Positions 25,407-37,496 of a stretch of DNA of 64,000 nucleotides are shown here, piece after piece; within the stretch, counting starts at the first letter, position 1, and each line of letters opens with the position of its first letter. Under the pieces are notes generated by a model, which did not search any database, was not told the DNA's origin, and saw only the letters and a program-made list of their open reading frames with translations. The translations under genes were made by a program, and so were the position numbers. This stretch comes from Saccopteryx bilineata (lineage: Eukaryota > Chordata > Mammalia > Chiroptera > Emballonuridae), in contig NC_089498.1 in NCBI RefSeq assembly GCF_036850765.1, positions 69,790,305 to 69,854,304 on the forward strand. Reading direction: 5' to 3'.

Positions 25407-25560
25407 ATGGACAAAGAAATATGACCCACATCAATCAACAAGAGAAATCCCTAGGAAAAGAATTAAATGAAATGGAAATAACCACACTACCAGATGCAGA
25501 GTTTAAAATAATGGTTATTAGAATGCTCAAGAATCTTAGAGTAAGAACAGATGATCACAG

Positions 25561-25728
25561 CCTGGACTGAGGTGGCACAGCGGATAAAGCATCAACCTGG
25601 AATCCTGAGGTCACCGTTTGAAACCTTGGGCTTGCCTGGTCAAGGTACATATGGAAGTTTATGCTTCCTGCTCCTTCCCTTCTTTTCTCTCTCTCTCTCT
25701 CTCCTCTCGAAAATGAATAAATAAAAAT

Positions 25729-25760
<32 letters not shown>
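25561..25760 (+). mobile_element. SINE-B copy 7
   Basis: Flanked by agatgatcacag (25549-25560) and agatgattacag (25761-25772). The tail is an (AAT)n microsatellite. Confidence 0.93.
25729..25760. repeat. (AAT)n microsatellite
   Basis: About ten AAT units forming the tail of a SINE-B copy. Confidence 0.9.
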
Positions 25761-25761
<1 letters not shown>

Positions 25762-25806
25762 GATGATTACAGTGAGAACTTAGTAAACATTAAAAAGGAC
25801 ATTAAG

Positions 25807-26195
25807 GCCCTGGCTAGTTGGCTCAGTGATAACATGTCAACCTGACATGTGGATGTCCCAGGTTTGATTCCTGGTCAGGGCACACAGGAGAAGCACTCAT
25901 CTGTTTCTCCACTCCTCCTTTCATTTCTCTCTCTCTTTCTCTCTTCTCCTCCCCTCCTGCAGCCATGGCTCAGTTGGAGTTATTTGGCCCCAGGCACTGA
26001 GAATGGCTCCATGGTCTCCACCTTAGGAGCTAAAAAATGGTTCTAGTTGCAATGGAGCAAGAGCCTCAGATGAGCAGAACATCTCCCCTTAGTGGGCTTG
26101 CAGGGTGGATCTTTGTAGGTCACATGTAGGAGTCTGCCTCTGCCTTCCTCCTCTCACTAAATAAAAAATAAATAAATAAATAAATAAATATTGAA
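25807..26195 (+). mobile_element. SINE-A copy 3
   Basis: Head ggccctggctagttggctcag, body diverged from the consensus, tail (AAAT)n at 26160-26190. Looks older than the copies at 47834 and 60615. Confidence 0.88.
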
Positions 26196-26564
26196 ATCAT
26201 AAAAAAGAACCAGTCAGAAACGAAAAATATAATATCTGAAATGAAGACTGCACTAGAAGGAATCAATAGCAGGCTGGATGAAGCAGAAGATCAAATCAGC
26301 AATTTAGGGGACAAGATAAGCAAAAGCACAGATGCAGAACAGCAAAAAGAAAAGAGGCTCAAAAATACGGAGGGAACTCTAAGAGACCTCTGTGACAACA
26401 TGAAGAAAAACAACATCATAGGGGTTCCTGAAGGAGAAGAGAATGAACAAAGGATATTGAAGAAATCATAGTGGAAAATTTCCCTAAATTGATGAAGGAA
26501 AAAGTCATAAGAGTTCAAGAAGCACAGAGAGTCCTATTAAAGATGAACCCAAGAAGGCTTACAC

Positions 26565-26768
26565 CAGCAGTTCTCAACCTGTGGGTCGCGACCCCAGTGG
26601 GGGTCGAACGACCAAAACACAGGGGTCACCTAAAGCCATTGGAAATACATATTTTATTTAAAAATGTATTGTATAATAAATATGTATTTTCCGATGGCTT
26701 TAGGCGACCCCTGTGTTTTGGTCATTCGACCCCCGCCGGGGTCACGACCCACAGGTTGAGAACTGCTG
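26565..26768. mobile_element. SPIN-like palindromic hAT MITE
   Basis: A 204-bp near-palindrome with ends cagcagttctcaacctgtgg and ccacaggttgagaactgctg. A perfect 8-bp duplication gcttacac lies at 26557-26564 and 26769-26776. The ends closely resemble SPIN (SPace INvaders), a hAT family known for horizontal transfer among tetrapods. The centre is AT-rich, with no ORF. Confidence 0.9.
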
Positions 26769-27013
26769 GCTTACACCAAGACACATCATAATTAAAATGC
26801 CAAAGCTAAAATACAAAGAAAGAATACTAAAAGCCGCAAGAGAAAAGTAGTTAATTACCTACAGAGGAGCCCCAAAAAGCTGACATCTGAATTCTCAATA
26901 GAAACACTTCAGATCAGAAAGGACAGGCAAGAAATATTCAAGGTGTTGCAAAACAAGAACCTACAACCAAGACTACTCTATACAACAAAGCCATCATTTA
27001 AAATTGAAGGAAA

Positions 27014-27207
27014 GGCCTGACCTGTAGTGGTGCAGTGGATAAAGAATCCACCTGGAATGCTGAGGTAGTAGGTTGGAAACCCTGGGCTTGTTGGGTCAAG
27101 GCACATATGAGAGTTGATGCTTCCTGCTCTTCCCCCCACCACCTTTCTCTTTCTCTCTCTACTATCTCTAAAATCAATAATTAAAATCTTATTTATAAAA
27201 TAAAATA
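27014..27207 (+). mobile_element. SINE-B copy 8
   Basis: Head ggcctgacctgtagtggtgcag. Flanked by aaattgaaggaaa and aaaattgaaggaga in L1 ORF1. Confidence 0.9.
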
Positions 27208-27376
27208 AAATTGAAGGAGAAATAAAGAGATTCCCAGACAAATAAGACTCAAGGAATTCATTACAACCAAATCAATACTCCAAGAAATACTTAAGGGTCT
27301 GCTATAAGAAAATATAGAAGAAAAAAAATCAAGAGAAAGAGGTTTATGGGTTTAAAGAATAAAATGGCAATAAATA

Positions 27377-27755
27377 GGCCCTGGCCGGTTGGCTCAGTGG
27401 TAGAGCATCAGCCTGGCGTGCAGGAGTCCCAGGTTTGATTCCCAGCCAGGGCACACAGGAGAAGCACCCATCTGCTTCTCCACCCCTAACCCTCTCCTTC
27501 CTCTCTGTCTCTCTCTTCCCCTCCCTCAGCCAATGCTCCATTGGAGCAAAGTTGGCCTGGGAGCTGAGGATGGCTCTGTGGCCTCTGCCTCAGGTGCTAG
27601 AATGGCTCTGATTGCAGCAGAGTGATGCCCCAAGATGGGCAGAGCATCGCCTCATGGTGGGCATGCTGGGTGGATTCCGGTCGGGCGCATGCAGGAGTCT
27701 GTCTGACTGCCTCCCTGTTTCCAGCTTCGGAAAAAAAAAATAAAAAAAATTTAAA
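27377..27755 (+). mobile_element. SINE-A copy 4
   Basis: Complete copy with a 19-bp target duplication aataaaatggcaataaata at 27358-27376 and 27756-27774, spanning the start of L1 ORF2. Confidence 0.96.
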
Positions 27756-28512
27756 AATAAAATGGCAATAAATAAACACATATCAATAATAACCTTAAAT
27801 GTAAATGGATTAAATGCCCCAATCAATAGGCATAGGGTAGCTGTATGGATAAAAAAACAAGACCTATAAAAATGATGTCTATAAGAGACTCACTTACAAA
27901 CAAAAGATACACACAGACTGGAAATGAAGAAATAAATATATATAATTTCCATGCAAATGGAAATGAAAAACAGCTAGAGTAGCAGTACTTATATCTTACA
28001 AAACAGTCTTTAAAACAAAGGCTATAATAGGGACAAAGAAGGTCATTACATAGTGATAAAGGGAACAATCCAACAAGAAGATATAACCATTGTAAATATT
28101 TATGCACCCAATATAGGAACACCTAAATATATAAAGCAGAATTTTATGGACATAAAAGGCGAGATCAACAACAAAACAGTAATAGTAGGGCATTTTAATA
28201 TCCCACTAACATCAGTGGATAGATCCTCCAGACAAAAAAAATCAACAAAGAAACAGCAGCCTTAAATGACACACTAGATAAACTGGATTTAATTGATATC
28301 TTCAGAACATTTTACTCCAAAGCAGAAATAAAAAAATTTCCTTGAAACAAATGAAAATGAACAAACAACAATCCAAAATCTGTGAAATACAAATTCAGCA
28401 AAAGCTGTTCTGAGAGGGAAGTTCATAGCATTACAGGCATACCAAAAAAGAAAAAAAACTGAAATAAACAATCTAACCCTGCACCTGAAAGAACTAGATA
28501 AAGAACAACAAA

Positions 28513-28845
28513 TGGCCTGACCAGGTGGTGGAGCTATGGATAGAGTGTAGGCCTGGGATGGTGAGGACCCAGGTTCGAAACCTCAAAGTTGCCAGCTTGA
28601 GCATGGGATCATAGGCATGACCCCATGGTCACTGACTTGAGCCCAAAGGTTGCTGGCTTGAGTCCAAGATCACTGGCTCAGCTAAAATTCCCTGGTCAAG
28701 GCACATATGAGAAGCAATGTTCACATATGTGAACAACTAAGGTGGCACAACTATGAGTTGATGCTTCTTATCTCTCTCCCTTTCTGTCTGTCTGTCTTTG
28801 TCTGTCCCTCTCTCTGTCTCTCATGCTAAAAATAAAATAAAATAA
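28513..28845 (+). mobile_element. SINE-D copy 1
   Basis: Head ggcctgaccaggtggtggagctatgg, internal cttgagc-type repeats, (TCTG)-rich end and aaaataaaataaa tail. Sits in L1 ORF2. Confidence 0.9.
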
Positions 28846-30679
28846 AGTTCAGAGGAAATAGAAAGAAAAGAATAATAAAAGATCAGAGTAAAAATAAATA
28901 ACATAAGGCTAAAAAAAAAATTCCAAAAAATCAGTGAAACCAAGAGCTGGTTCCTTGAAAACGTAAACAAGATTGACAAACCTTTAACCAGAGCCATAAA
29001 GAAAAAAAGAGAGAGGATTCAAATAAATAAAATTAGAAATTAAAGAGGACAAATAGCAACTGACATCACAGAAATACAAACGATTATAAGAAAATACTAT
29101 GAACAACTATATGCCAAAAACTTGGACAACCTAGATGAAAGCGATACATTCCTAAAAACATACAATCTTCCAAAACTGAATCTGGAAGAATCAGAAAACC
29201 TCAGCAAACTGATTACAATAAATAAAATTGAAACAGTTATTCAAAAACTCCCAGCAAACAAACGTCCTAGACCTGATGGCTTCACAGGTAAATTTTACCA
29301 AATATTCAAAGAACTAACACCTATCCTTCTCAAGCTATTTCAAAAAAATCAGGAGGAAGAAAGACTTCCAAGTTCATTTTAAAAAACAAGAATAATCTTA
29401 ATTCCAAAACCAGGTAAAGTAAACTACAAAGAAAGAAAACTATAGGCCAATATTCATGATGAGCATAGATGCTAAGATTCTCAAGAAAATAGTAGCAAAC
29501 TGAATCCAGCAATACAGTAAAAAGATAATATATCATGACCAAGGGATTTATTCTGGGGAGGCAAGACTGGTACAATATTCTCAAATCAATAAATGTCATT
29601 TATCACATAAACTTAATGAAGAATAAAAATTATATGATCACAGTAATAGGTACAGAAAAAGCATTCAATAAAATCCAGCACCCATTTATGATCAAAACTC
29701 TCAAACAAGTGGGAATGCAGGGAACATATTTCAACATAATAAAAGCCATATATGACAAACAGACAGTCAACATCATACTAAGTGGGCAAAAATTAAAAGC
29801 AGTCCACTTAAGAACAGGAACAAGACTGGGGTGTCCTTTTTCACCACTCTTATTCAACATAGTACTGGAAGTCTTAGCCACAGCAAACAGAAAAGAATAA
29901 GAAATAAAAGGCATCCAAATTGGAAAAGAAGTAAAATTATCATTATTTGCAGATGACACAATACTATACATAGAAAACCCTAAAGTCTCAGCTAAAAAAC
30001 TACTAGACCTGATAAATGAATTTGGCAAAGTGGCAAGATATAAAATTAATACTCAGAAATCAGTGGCATTTTTATATACCAACAATAAACTGTCAGAAAG
30101 AGAAATTAAGGAAACAATCCCCTTCACTATTGCAACTACAAAAGTAAAAATAAAAAAGTACCTAGGAATAAATTTAACTAAGAAGGTAAAAGACTTCAAC
30201 TTGAATAATTATAAGACATTAAAAAAAATTGAGGAAGATACAAACAAGTAGAAGTACATACCGTGTTCATGGATAGGAAGAATTAACATAATTAAAATAT
30301 TTATACTCCCTAAAGCAATGTGTAGAGTCAATGCAATTTTTATTAAAATACCAATGGGATGCTTAACAGATCTGGAACAAATATTCCAAAAATTTATATG
30401 GAACCAAAAAGAACCTGAATAGCCTCAGCAATCTTGAAAATGAAGAACAAAATGAGAGATATCACACTTCCTGATATCAAGCTATACTACAAAGCCACTG
30501 CAATCAAAATAGCCTGGTTTTGGCATAAGAACAGGCATACAGATCAACAGAACAGAACAGAGAACCAAGAAATAAACCCACACCTTTATGGTCAATTTTT
30601 TTTATGGTCAATTAATATTTGACAAAGGAGGCAAGAGTATACAATGGAGTAAAGACAGTCTCTTTAAGGAATGGTGATG

Positions 30680-30945
30680 GCACCTGACCAGGTGGTGGCA
30701 CAGTAGATAGAGCACCAAACTGGGATGCAGAGGACCCAGGTTTGAAACACCAAGATCACCAGCTTGACCTCAGGCTCACCAGCTTGAACGCAGGGTTACT
30801 GGCTTGAGTGTGGGATCATAAAGACATGACCCAATGGTCACTGGCTTGAGCCCAAAGGTCACTGGCTTGAGCAAGGAGTCATTCACTCTTTTGGAGTCCC
30901 CCAGTCAAGGCACATATGAGAAAGCAATCGATGAATAAATAAATA
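30680..30945 (+). mobile_element. SINE-D copy 2
   Basis: Head cacctgaccaggtggtggcacagtag with several ~20-bp internal repeats. It lacks the CT-rich 3' end and returns straight to L1 ORF2. Confidence 0.85.
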
Positions 30946-31272
30946 GTGGTGGGAAAGTTGGACAAGTACATGGAAAAAATAAAACTAGGCTACCAACTTA
31001 CACTATTCATTAAAACAAACTCAAAATGAATAAAAGAGTTAGACATAAGTCATGAAACCATAAAAATCTTGGAAAAAAACATAGGCAGTAGACTCTCAGG
31101 CGTCTCTTGTAGCAATATTTTTGCCGATATGTCTCTGCAGGCAAGTGAAATAAGAGACAAAATAAACAAATGGCACTATATAAAACTAAAAAGCTTTTGC
31201 ACAGCAAAAGACACCATTAACAAAATAAAAAGACAATCCACTCAATGGGAGAACATATTCTCTGATATGTCT

Positions 31273-31745
31273 GATAAGTGGTTAATTTACCTTTTGTGAC
31301 AGCATGGATGGACCTCGAGATTATTATACTAAGTGAAATAAGCCAGGCAGAGAAAGAAAAATATCATATGATCTCACTTACGTGTGGAATCTAATGAACA
31401 CAATAAACTAAGGAAGAAAATAGAAACAGTGGTAGGGTCACAGGGAACAGATGGACAGCTGTCAGAGGGAAGGGGGGAGAGGGGGATGGAATCAAAGAAG
31501 GTGAAAGGATTAGCCAAATTATATATACATAGCATGTAGATACAGACAACAGGGTACTAATTCCCAGAGGGAAAGGGGGGGGGGTAGAGGTGGGGGAATA
31601 ATGGGGGTGAAATGGCAATGAAAAGAGACTTTGCATGGACATGGGGGGCACAGTGTGAGTGGTAGAGGATGTTATATTGAGTGGGATACTTGAAACCATG
31701 TCAACACAATAAGTTAAAAAAATTTTTTTTAATTTAATAAAATAA
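31273..31745 (+). mobile_element. L1 copy 3: 3' UTR and tail
   Basis: Matches the 3' UTR of copy 1 (gacagcatggatgg, gaaataagccaggcagag, a G-rich block, then cacaataagttaaaaaaa). Joined to ORF2 by a deletion of about 1 kb. Confidence 0.9.
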
Positions 31746-32529
31746 AATCTACCATGGGCAAAGTTAGTTACCCTCAGCACAGTTTTAGGCATTGTACCAA
31801 ATGCATAAACAATGTCAGAGCACAATGAGGTGGCAGCTTTAGTGGGGAGAGAGGTACTTTCAGAGACTGATCCCCAAATAGAAAACAAAAGAGCAGTACC
31901 TGGCAGAGCCCAGGGTAAACAGTGAAGACAGATGCAGACAAATGGCTTCTTCTCTAGTTCTCTGAATTTTTATTGTTCATTGAGGCTATGTTCATCGAGC
32001 AGTTACTATGTTTGAGTTAGGGTTTCAACCAGAGGGTCAGGTAATGAACAAGACAGTCTCTGCTTCAAGGAACGCACACTACAGAAGGTACAGGTTGGTC
32101 TGGGTGCTGTAGGAGCACCTTAGCCAGTGTAAGACAAGCAAGAAAGACATCCTAGTATAACCCAACCCCCTTACTTGACTGAGGAAAAATGTCTTTTGTA
32201 TTTAGCAGCCTGCCCATCATCTCAGTTAGAAAATGACAGAGCCAAGACCAAAAACCAGGCTTCTTGACCCCAAGAAGAAATTAATGATGCCAGACAGAAC
32301 AACAATGCCATGGCTGGCATCAGGATACAATGATCAACCACTCCCCGCCCCCCCTAGGCCTAACCAATCAGTACAGCCAAAGACTCCAACACTAGCTACC
32401 GTAATCAATGATTTTTTTTCCCCTAAATAACCATCCTCTGGAAACCATTGAGGAACCAGGTCTTTGAGCACAAGCTTACCTGTGACTCCTGGCTTGGTGC
32501 CAACTCCTGTTTGTGTTTAATTGGGTTTT
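31746..32529. other. Intergenic, unassigned
   Basis: Unique-looking. A possible LTR-like fragment (cctaaccaatcagtacagcc near 32357) cannot be assigned. Confidence 0.4.
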
Positions 32530-33395
32530 GATATGCACAAGCAAATGGACCCCTTCAGTCAGGTGATAATGGGAGTGAGTTATTTCTTTAAGATCCTGTT
32601 TTCATTTCCTTTGGATGTGTACCCAACAATGTGAATTCTGAATGATATGGTAGTTCTATTTGTAATTTCTTGAGGAACCGCATAATGTTTTCCAGAATGA
32701 TTGTACCAATTTACATCCTCACCAACAGTGCACAAGACTTCCTTTTTCTCCACATCCTCACTGACACATTTTTTATCTTTTTTATGACAACCATTCTAAC
32801 AGTTGTGAGATGATATCTTGTTGTTTTTGATTAGTGATATGAAGTACCTTTTTGTATACCTGTTGGTCATTTGTATATCTTATTTGGAAAAATGTCTAAT
32901 CATCTGCTCATTTTTAATTGGTTTATTGGTTTTTTGCTTTTGCATTGCAAGAGTTCTTTATATAATTTGGATATTAAATCTTATCAGGAATTTATTTGCA
33001 AACATTTTTTCCTATTCCATGGGTTGTGCTTTCATTTTGTTGGTTGTTTTTTTTTTCATTGAGCAGAAGCTTTTTAGTTTGATGCAGTTTCACATATTAA
33101 TTTTTGCTTTTGTCACTTATGCTTTTGGTATCAAAAAAATCACTGCCAAGCCCAATGTCAAAGAGCTTTTTCGCTATATTTGCTTCTAGAATTTTTACAG
33201 TTCCAGGGCCTATTTTAAGTCTTTAATCCATTTTGAGCTAATTTTTATAAAAGGTATAAGATAGAGTTCCAATTTCCTTCTTCTACATGTAGTTACTTAG
33301 TTTTCCCAACATCATTTATTCAAGAAAGTATTTATTCTTTCTCCATTCAGTATTCTTTGCTCACTTGTCAATTAGTTGGTCAAATAAGTTTCCCC
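32530..33395 (-). mobile_element. Ancient L1 ORF2 fragment
   Basis: Antisense L1 sequence: ccttttctccacatcctcac, gtgagatgatatcttg and ttattttttcattgagcagaagc-type motifs are reverse complements of mammalian L1 ORF2. Highly diverged, predating the other L1 copies. Confidence 0.8.
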
Positions 33396-33519
33396 CATGC
33401 CAAACCTAATGACTTCATCTTCACTTGATTTCATCTGAAAAGACCCTATTTTCAAGTAAGATTACATTCAGAGGTAACAGGAGTTAAGACTTTAAAATAT
33501 CTTTTTGAAAGACACAATT

Positions 33520-33990
33520 GAACTAATAACATGGAGTATTCCCAACATAATACATATGCAAACATCTACAGAAACAGAAAGTCTTGTATAATAAACCCTT
33601 ATGTACCTATCACCCAGGTTCAACAATCATCAGTACATAGCCAAGCTTGTGTCACCTGTATCTCATCCACTTCCCCTCCCCTCCTATATGATTCTGAGGC
33701 AAATTCCAGACTTTATATCACTTAATTTATCAAAATCTGATGCATCTTTTAAAACAAAGACTTGTTTTAACTTTACCACAATTCCATTATCACACCTAAA
33801 ATTGTTAATCATCAATATCCAGTTAATGTTCAAATTATCAATCACCTTATAATTTTTTTTTAACTCTTTTGTTTAAGTCAAGATCCAAATAAGATCCTTA
33901 GAGTTACTGACACTTAAACCACCTTCCTAGGAGATGAGTTAACAATGTCAGCATCTTTAATCTCTCACTGGGTGGTTCTGAATATGTAAA
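33520..33990 (+). mobile_element. Possible ancient L1 3'-end fragment
   Basis: Contains ataaacccttatgtacctatcacccag and ttcaacaatcatcagtacat, text I associate with old mammalian L1 3' UTR consensus. The class assignment is uncertain. Confidence 0.5.
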
Positions 33991-35890
33991 AAAGACTCTG
34001 AATTTTAAGAGGATGGAGGGAAATCTAGACAGGAGGGAGGAAAGAGTCAAAAGACATCAAGGGGTGGAGGGAGGATTCAACAAGTTTTAGATCTAGGAGC
34101 CACACGGCTGTGGTGAGAGGAGTCTGGGAGTAGGAAGAGTGGCTCAAAACAGTGGTGGGGAGTGGGGAGCAAACAGATTTTTAAGAACAAGGAGTTCTGT
34201 TAAATAACTATATATCTTACACATCAGTCACCCAGAATTTTTTTTTTCCAAACACACCAAGCATTGTCAAATCTCCAAGCTGTTCCTTCCACGAAATATA
34301 CTCTCTCGTACTCCTATCCCAGACCTTCAGCCTAGAGAACCCTACACATCTTTCAAAACCCAGCTCATATATCCACATATGTGTAAAGACCTCTGACCCC
34401 TCCCCCTCAGAGCTGACCTCTGGACATACCTCTACTCCTCTACTACAGCACAACATGAGCTGTGCTGTCATTATCTACTCAGATCTGCATCTCCCAGTGA
34501 ACTGTGGGCTCTTTGAGGGGAGGAGCAAGGGTGGTTCGTTTCCCACAAACCTAACCTAGAGTCCACCATGGCAACATTCATTCTTGACAGTTAATTAACA
34601 AAAGAAATCATCCAAGCAAAAACCCTGGAAGAAATGAAACAGCCTTGGTGGGAGGAGGATGAGAATGCACAGCCTGGTGCAACCTATTCTCCCACAGGGA
34701 GGGCGAGATGACACAGAAAGCCGGAAAGTAATAATACCAGGAGACACAGCCGCGCTGATGCATATCACAAAACCTGAAATTGAAGAGAATTGAAGCCTTT
34801 CATTGTGAGACATCTCATCATTTTCTCAGTAATTTCATCAGTTTTATAATTTCTTCCATCACTGACTCCCCAGTAGTCCTGGCATCCCTTCGTCTATGAT
34901 GTGGACATGGCGGGTAACGGTGTTTGCCTCCAGGAAATTAAAGACCCTTTCAATAACTGCATTACTCATTGACACTTGCTGCTGTGATTGAGCTTGTAAC
35001 CACCATCAGATCTGGGCACAGAAAGGATATGAAAATTCATAAGCAGGAAAACAATCTTATCTTCCCCTTATTCAGCTCTCTCCTTACAAGAAATATCTGC
35101 AAAGTCATCTGTTTTGCACTTCTAATTTGTTCATCAAGGGGCATATTTTTGACCGGCCGGCTGGAATATATCCCATGGGGACTGGCAGCTATTTGGGATC
35201 CTAGGAAACTGTGACTGCTGCCTAGGTTTTCCAGAGTTGCTCTGTTGAGCTGTTGTTTAACTTAAAAGAGCACAATTGTTTCAGAATTGTATTTCAACAT
35301 TGCAGGACACTCAAAAGGCAAGAAGCCATAAGACTGAAGAAAACATTGGACAGTTGTAAGAAACTTTAAAAAAAATCAAGAGGACTTTGTGGAATCAGTG
35401 CTAAAGAGGAAGAATCAAAATTAATATTTAAGTTTTAAAATCTGATACTACATTTCCCTTATCTAGTCAAATAATTACTGTGTACATGCTAAAAATTATT
35501 TGTTTTTATATAAATTATTAACTGGAAAAAAAAGACTGAAAAAACACCCTGTTCTCTTCCTATGGAAGATACTGGAAGAAAAATATGCTCGGTTTTATTA
35601 TTGCTTTATATCTTGGGAACTCCCTGGTATCATGGGTTTGGAAGGTGCGGGGGAATTTGTTTCAGAAACACAATACCACATTGAGCCACTCAACAAAGCC
35701 TAGCTTAGAGTGGAAGAAAACCTAAAGGCAAGAACCCCAATGAACAACCACTATTCGCTGGAGTTTCCAATCCAATGGCCCTAAAATCTTTGAAACTTAC
35801 CAAACTGCATCTGTTATTTGTTTAAGAATATTGTAATCAAATTCTAAATGCAGTGTAAATAGTATATATAAACTGTTTGATCCATTACAG
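33991..35890. other. Intergenic, unassigned
   Basis: No exon, RNA or named repeat recognised. Several open frames of 60-84 codons have no recognisable homology. Confidence 0.45.
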
Positions 35891-36207
35891 CAGGGGTCGG
35901 GAACCTATGGCTCGCGAGCCAGATGTGGCTCTTTTGATGGCTGCATCTGGTTCGCAGACCAATCTTTAATAAAAATAATAATGTTAAAAATATAAAAGAT
36001 TCTCATGTATTACAATCCATTCATTTCCTACTGCTCATGTTCATGGTTGCGGGTAGCTGGAGCCAATCACAGCTTTCCTCCAGGCCACACCAAATTTTTA
36101 TTGGATAATGTGTAACATACACAGATCGTTGTATGGTTCTCATGGAATTACATTTTAAAATATGTGGCGTTCATGGCTCTCTCAGCCAAAAATTTTCCCG
36201 ACCCCTG
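35891..36207. mobile_element. hAT MITE (caggggtcgggaacc family), copy 2
   Basis: 317 bp, same family as 913-1226 but inverted. Ends caggggtcgggaacc and cccgacccctg. The 8-bp duplication is cattacag/tattacag. Confidence 0.93.
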
Positions 36208-36326
36208 TATTACAGTATTAAGTATTTATTCTATAGGTATAGTTCACATAAAGAAATATTATTATAGAGCAATTCATTACAGTGTTACTTGTGATCACAC
36301 ATACAAAAAAAAAACTGTAACCTTGA

Positions 36327-36686
36327 TGTAAGGTCGGTGGATGGAGGGATGGTGATGTAGGGACTCAGACCCGCCTACTTTGGCTAGGACCGCCCACAAT
36401 CAAGCCCGCCAAAGGAAGCTTTCCAGGAACCATTTGGAAAGAAGCGATGGTCTGCCAGCCAGTGAAATTTTACCACGTCATAGTAGCTCCACTTCCCTAG
36501 AGGGACCCTTTAAATATCTGCCACGCGGTTTAATCTTGGCAACTTCTCTGGCCTCCATGTTTCCTCGGGGCCAGGAACCTTGCCGGGTGGAATGTGCGCT
36601 CTGTACTCAATAAAGCCGTTTACTTATTCCACACTTTGCGGCTCCGACCCTCTTCTTTCCTTCTCGGCGGGGAAAAATACCTTACA
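36327..36686 (+). mobile_element. Solo LTR of an endogenous retrovirus
   Basis: A 360-bp LTR with ends TGTAAGGT and ACCTTACA and a perfect 5-bp duplication cttga at 36322-36326 and 36687-36691. Contains a TTTAAAT box near 36510 and AATAAA at 36609-36614. No internal retroviral genes, so it is a recombined solo LTR. Its intact ends suggest a recent origin. Confidence 0.92.
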
Positions 36687-36772
36687 CTTGAAAAGTATTA
36701 ATAGAAGAGAAGTTAAATTATAGTTCAGCCACACAATCGAATGCCATGAAAGGGTAAAAAGAATAAAGTAGG

Positions 36773-37005
36773 CCTTGCCGGGGTGACTCAGGAGGTAGAA
36801 CCTTGCCCTGGCAGGCCAAAGTCACGGGTTCAATTTCTGGTCAAGACACATATGAGAAGCAACCAACGAGTGCACAACTGAACGGAACAACTAACTGGAA
36901 CAAGTGAATGCTTCTCTTTCTCTTTTTCCTTTCCTTTCTCTTCCTCTCTCTTTCTCCCTTCCTCTCTCTCTCTCTCCAAAATCAATGGGAAAAAAATTTT
37001 TTTTA
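36773..37005 (+). mobile_element. SINE-C copy 1
   Basis: Diverged tRNA-like head ccttgccggggtgactcagg, B box gggttcaatttc, CT-rich body, aaaatcaatggg tail. Confidence 0.8.
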
Positions 37006-37244
37006 AGTAGCACTCTTGTACTAATAATGGAAAAATCTCCAGGATTAAATAAATAAATGGAAAGTATGTAGAAGTGTAAACAGTATGCTACTGTTTGTAT
37101 AAAGAAAAGAACAGAAACACATCTATGTTTGTAATGCACAGGACATTCATGGAAAGATATGCAAGAAATTTCTCTGAGATGGAGAAATAGAAGAAAGGAA
37201 TTGAGGAGGGAGAAAGCCATAATTCCATTCATTGATTATCACAA

Positions 37245-37400
37245 GATTTGACACATACTTATATAGTAAGAACAGTAACAAGTACACATACTGCTTACTA
37301 CGTGCCAGGCAGGTTTTAAGCACATTACATACTTACACTAATTCAACCTGCTCCTTTTAAACTATACAAAATTTAGATACCTCTCTTATTTCACTAAATT
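37245..37400 (-). mobile_element. MIR fragment
   Basis: Contains ctacgtgccaggcaggttttaagcac, the reverse complement of the MIR 3' part. Confidence 0.7.
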
Positions 37401-37496
37401 ATCAACTATTTGAGAGCATCAACATGACTTAATAATTTTTATATCCTACACAAACAACAGGACAATATTTTTCACATAATGCTCTCAAGAAGTATG

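Larger units (their letters stand above)
25407..27310 (+). pseudogene. L1 copy 3: ORF1 pseudogene
   Basis: From atggacaaagaaatatgacc the frame is broken early. Recognisable ORF1 (RNA-binding chaperone) sequence includes the coiled-coil part with DEAEDQISNLGDKIS (26277-26321) and ENFPKLMKEKVIRVQEAQR (26474 on), then NPRRLTP and, after a hAT insertion, an AAREK-like segment. Three SINEs and a SPIN-like MITE split it, and many stops are present. Confidence 0.85.
27756..31272 (+). pseudogene. L1 copy 3: ORF2 pseudogene
   Basis: Begins ITLNVNGLNAPINRH (endonuclease N-terminus). The EN segment near 28053-28265 includes ITIVNIYAPN but VGHFN where active L1 has a GDFN motif, so the catalytic Asp is lost. 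The RT region reads [30 protein letters not shown] and FADD (29947-29958), with scattered stops. The C-terminal Cys-rich part after about 31272 is deleted. Two SINE-D copies lie inside. Confidence 0.92.

Noticed and set aside
27377..27460. tRNA-like sequences with A and B boxes in many places
   Set aside because: They are SINE heads. They lack complete cloverleaf pairing and are followed by SINE bodies. Only 11744-11825 is a real tRNA gene.
31391..31888. 165-codon minus-strand frame
   Set aside because: Antisense of an L1 3' UTR, low complexity, no domain.
32818..33189. 123-codon plus-strand frame rich in hydrophobic residues, resembling a membrane protein
   Set aside because: It is antisense ancient L1 ORF2. 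The hydrophobicity comes from T-rich codons.
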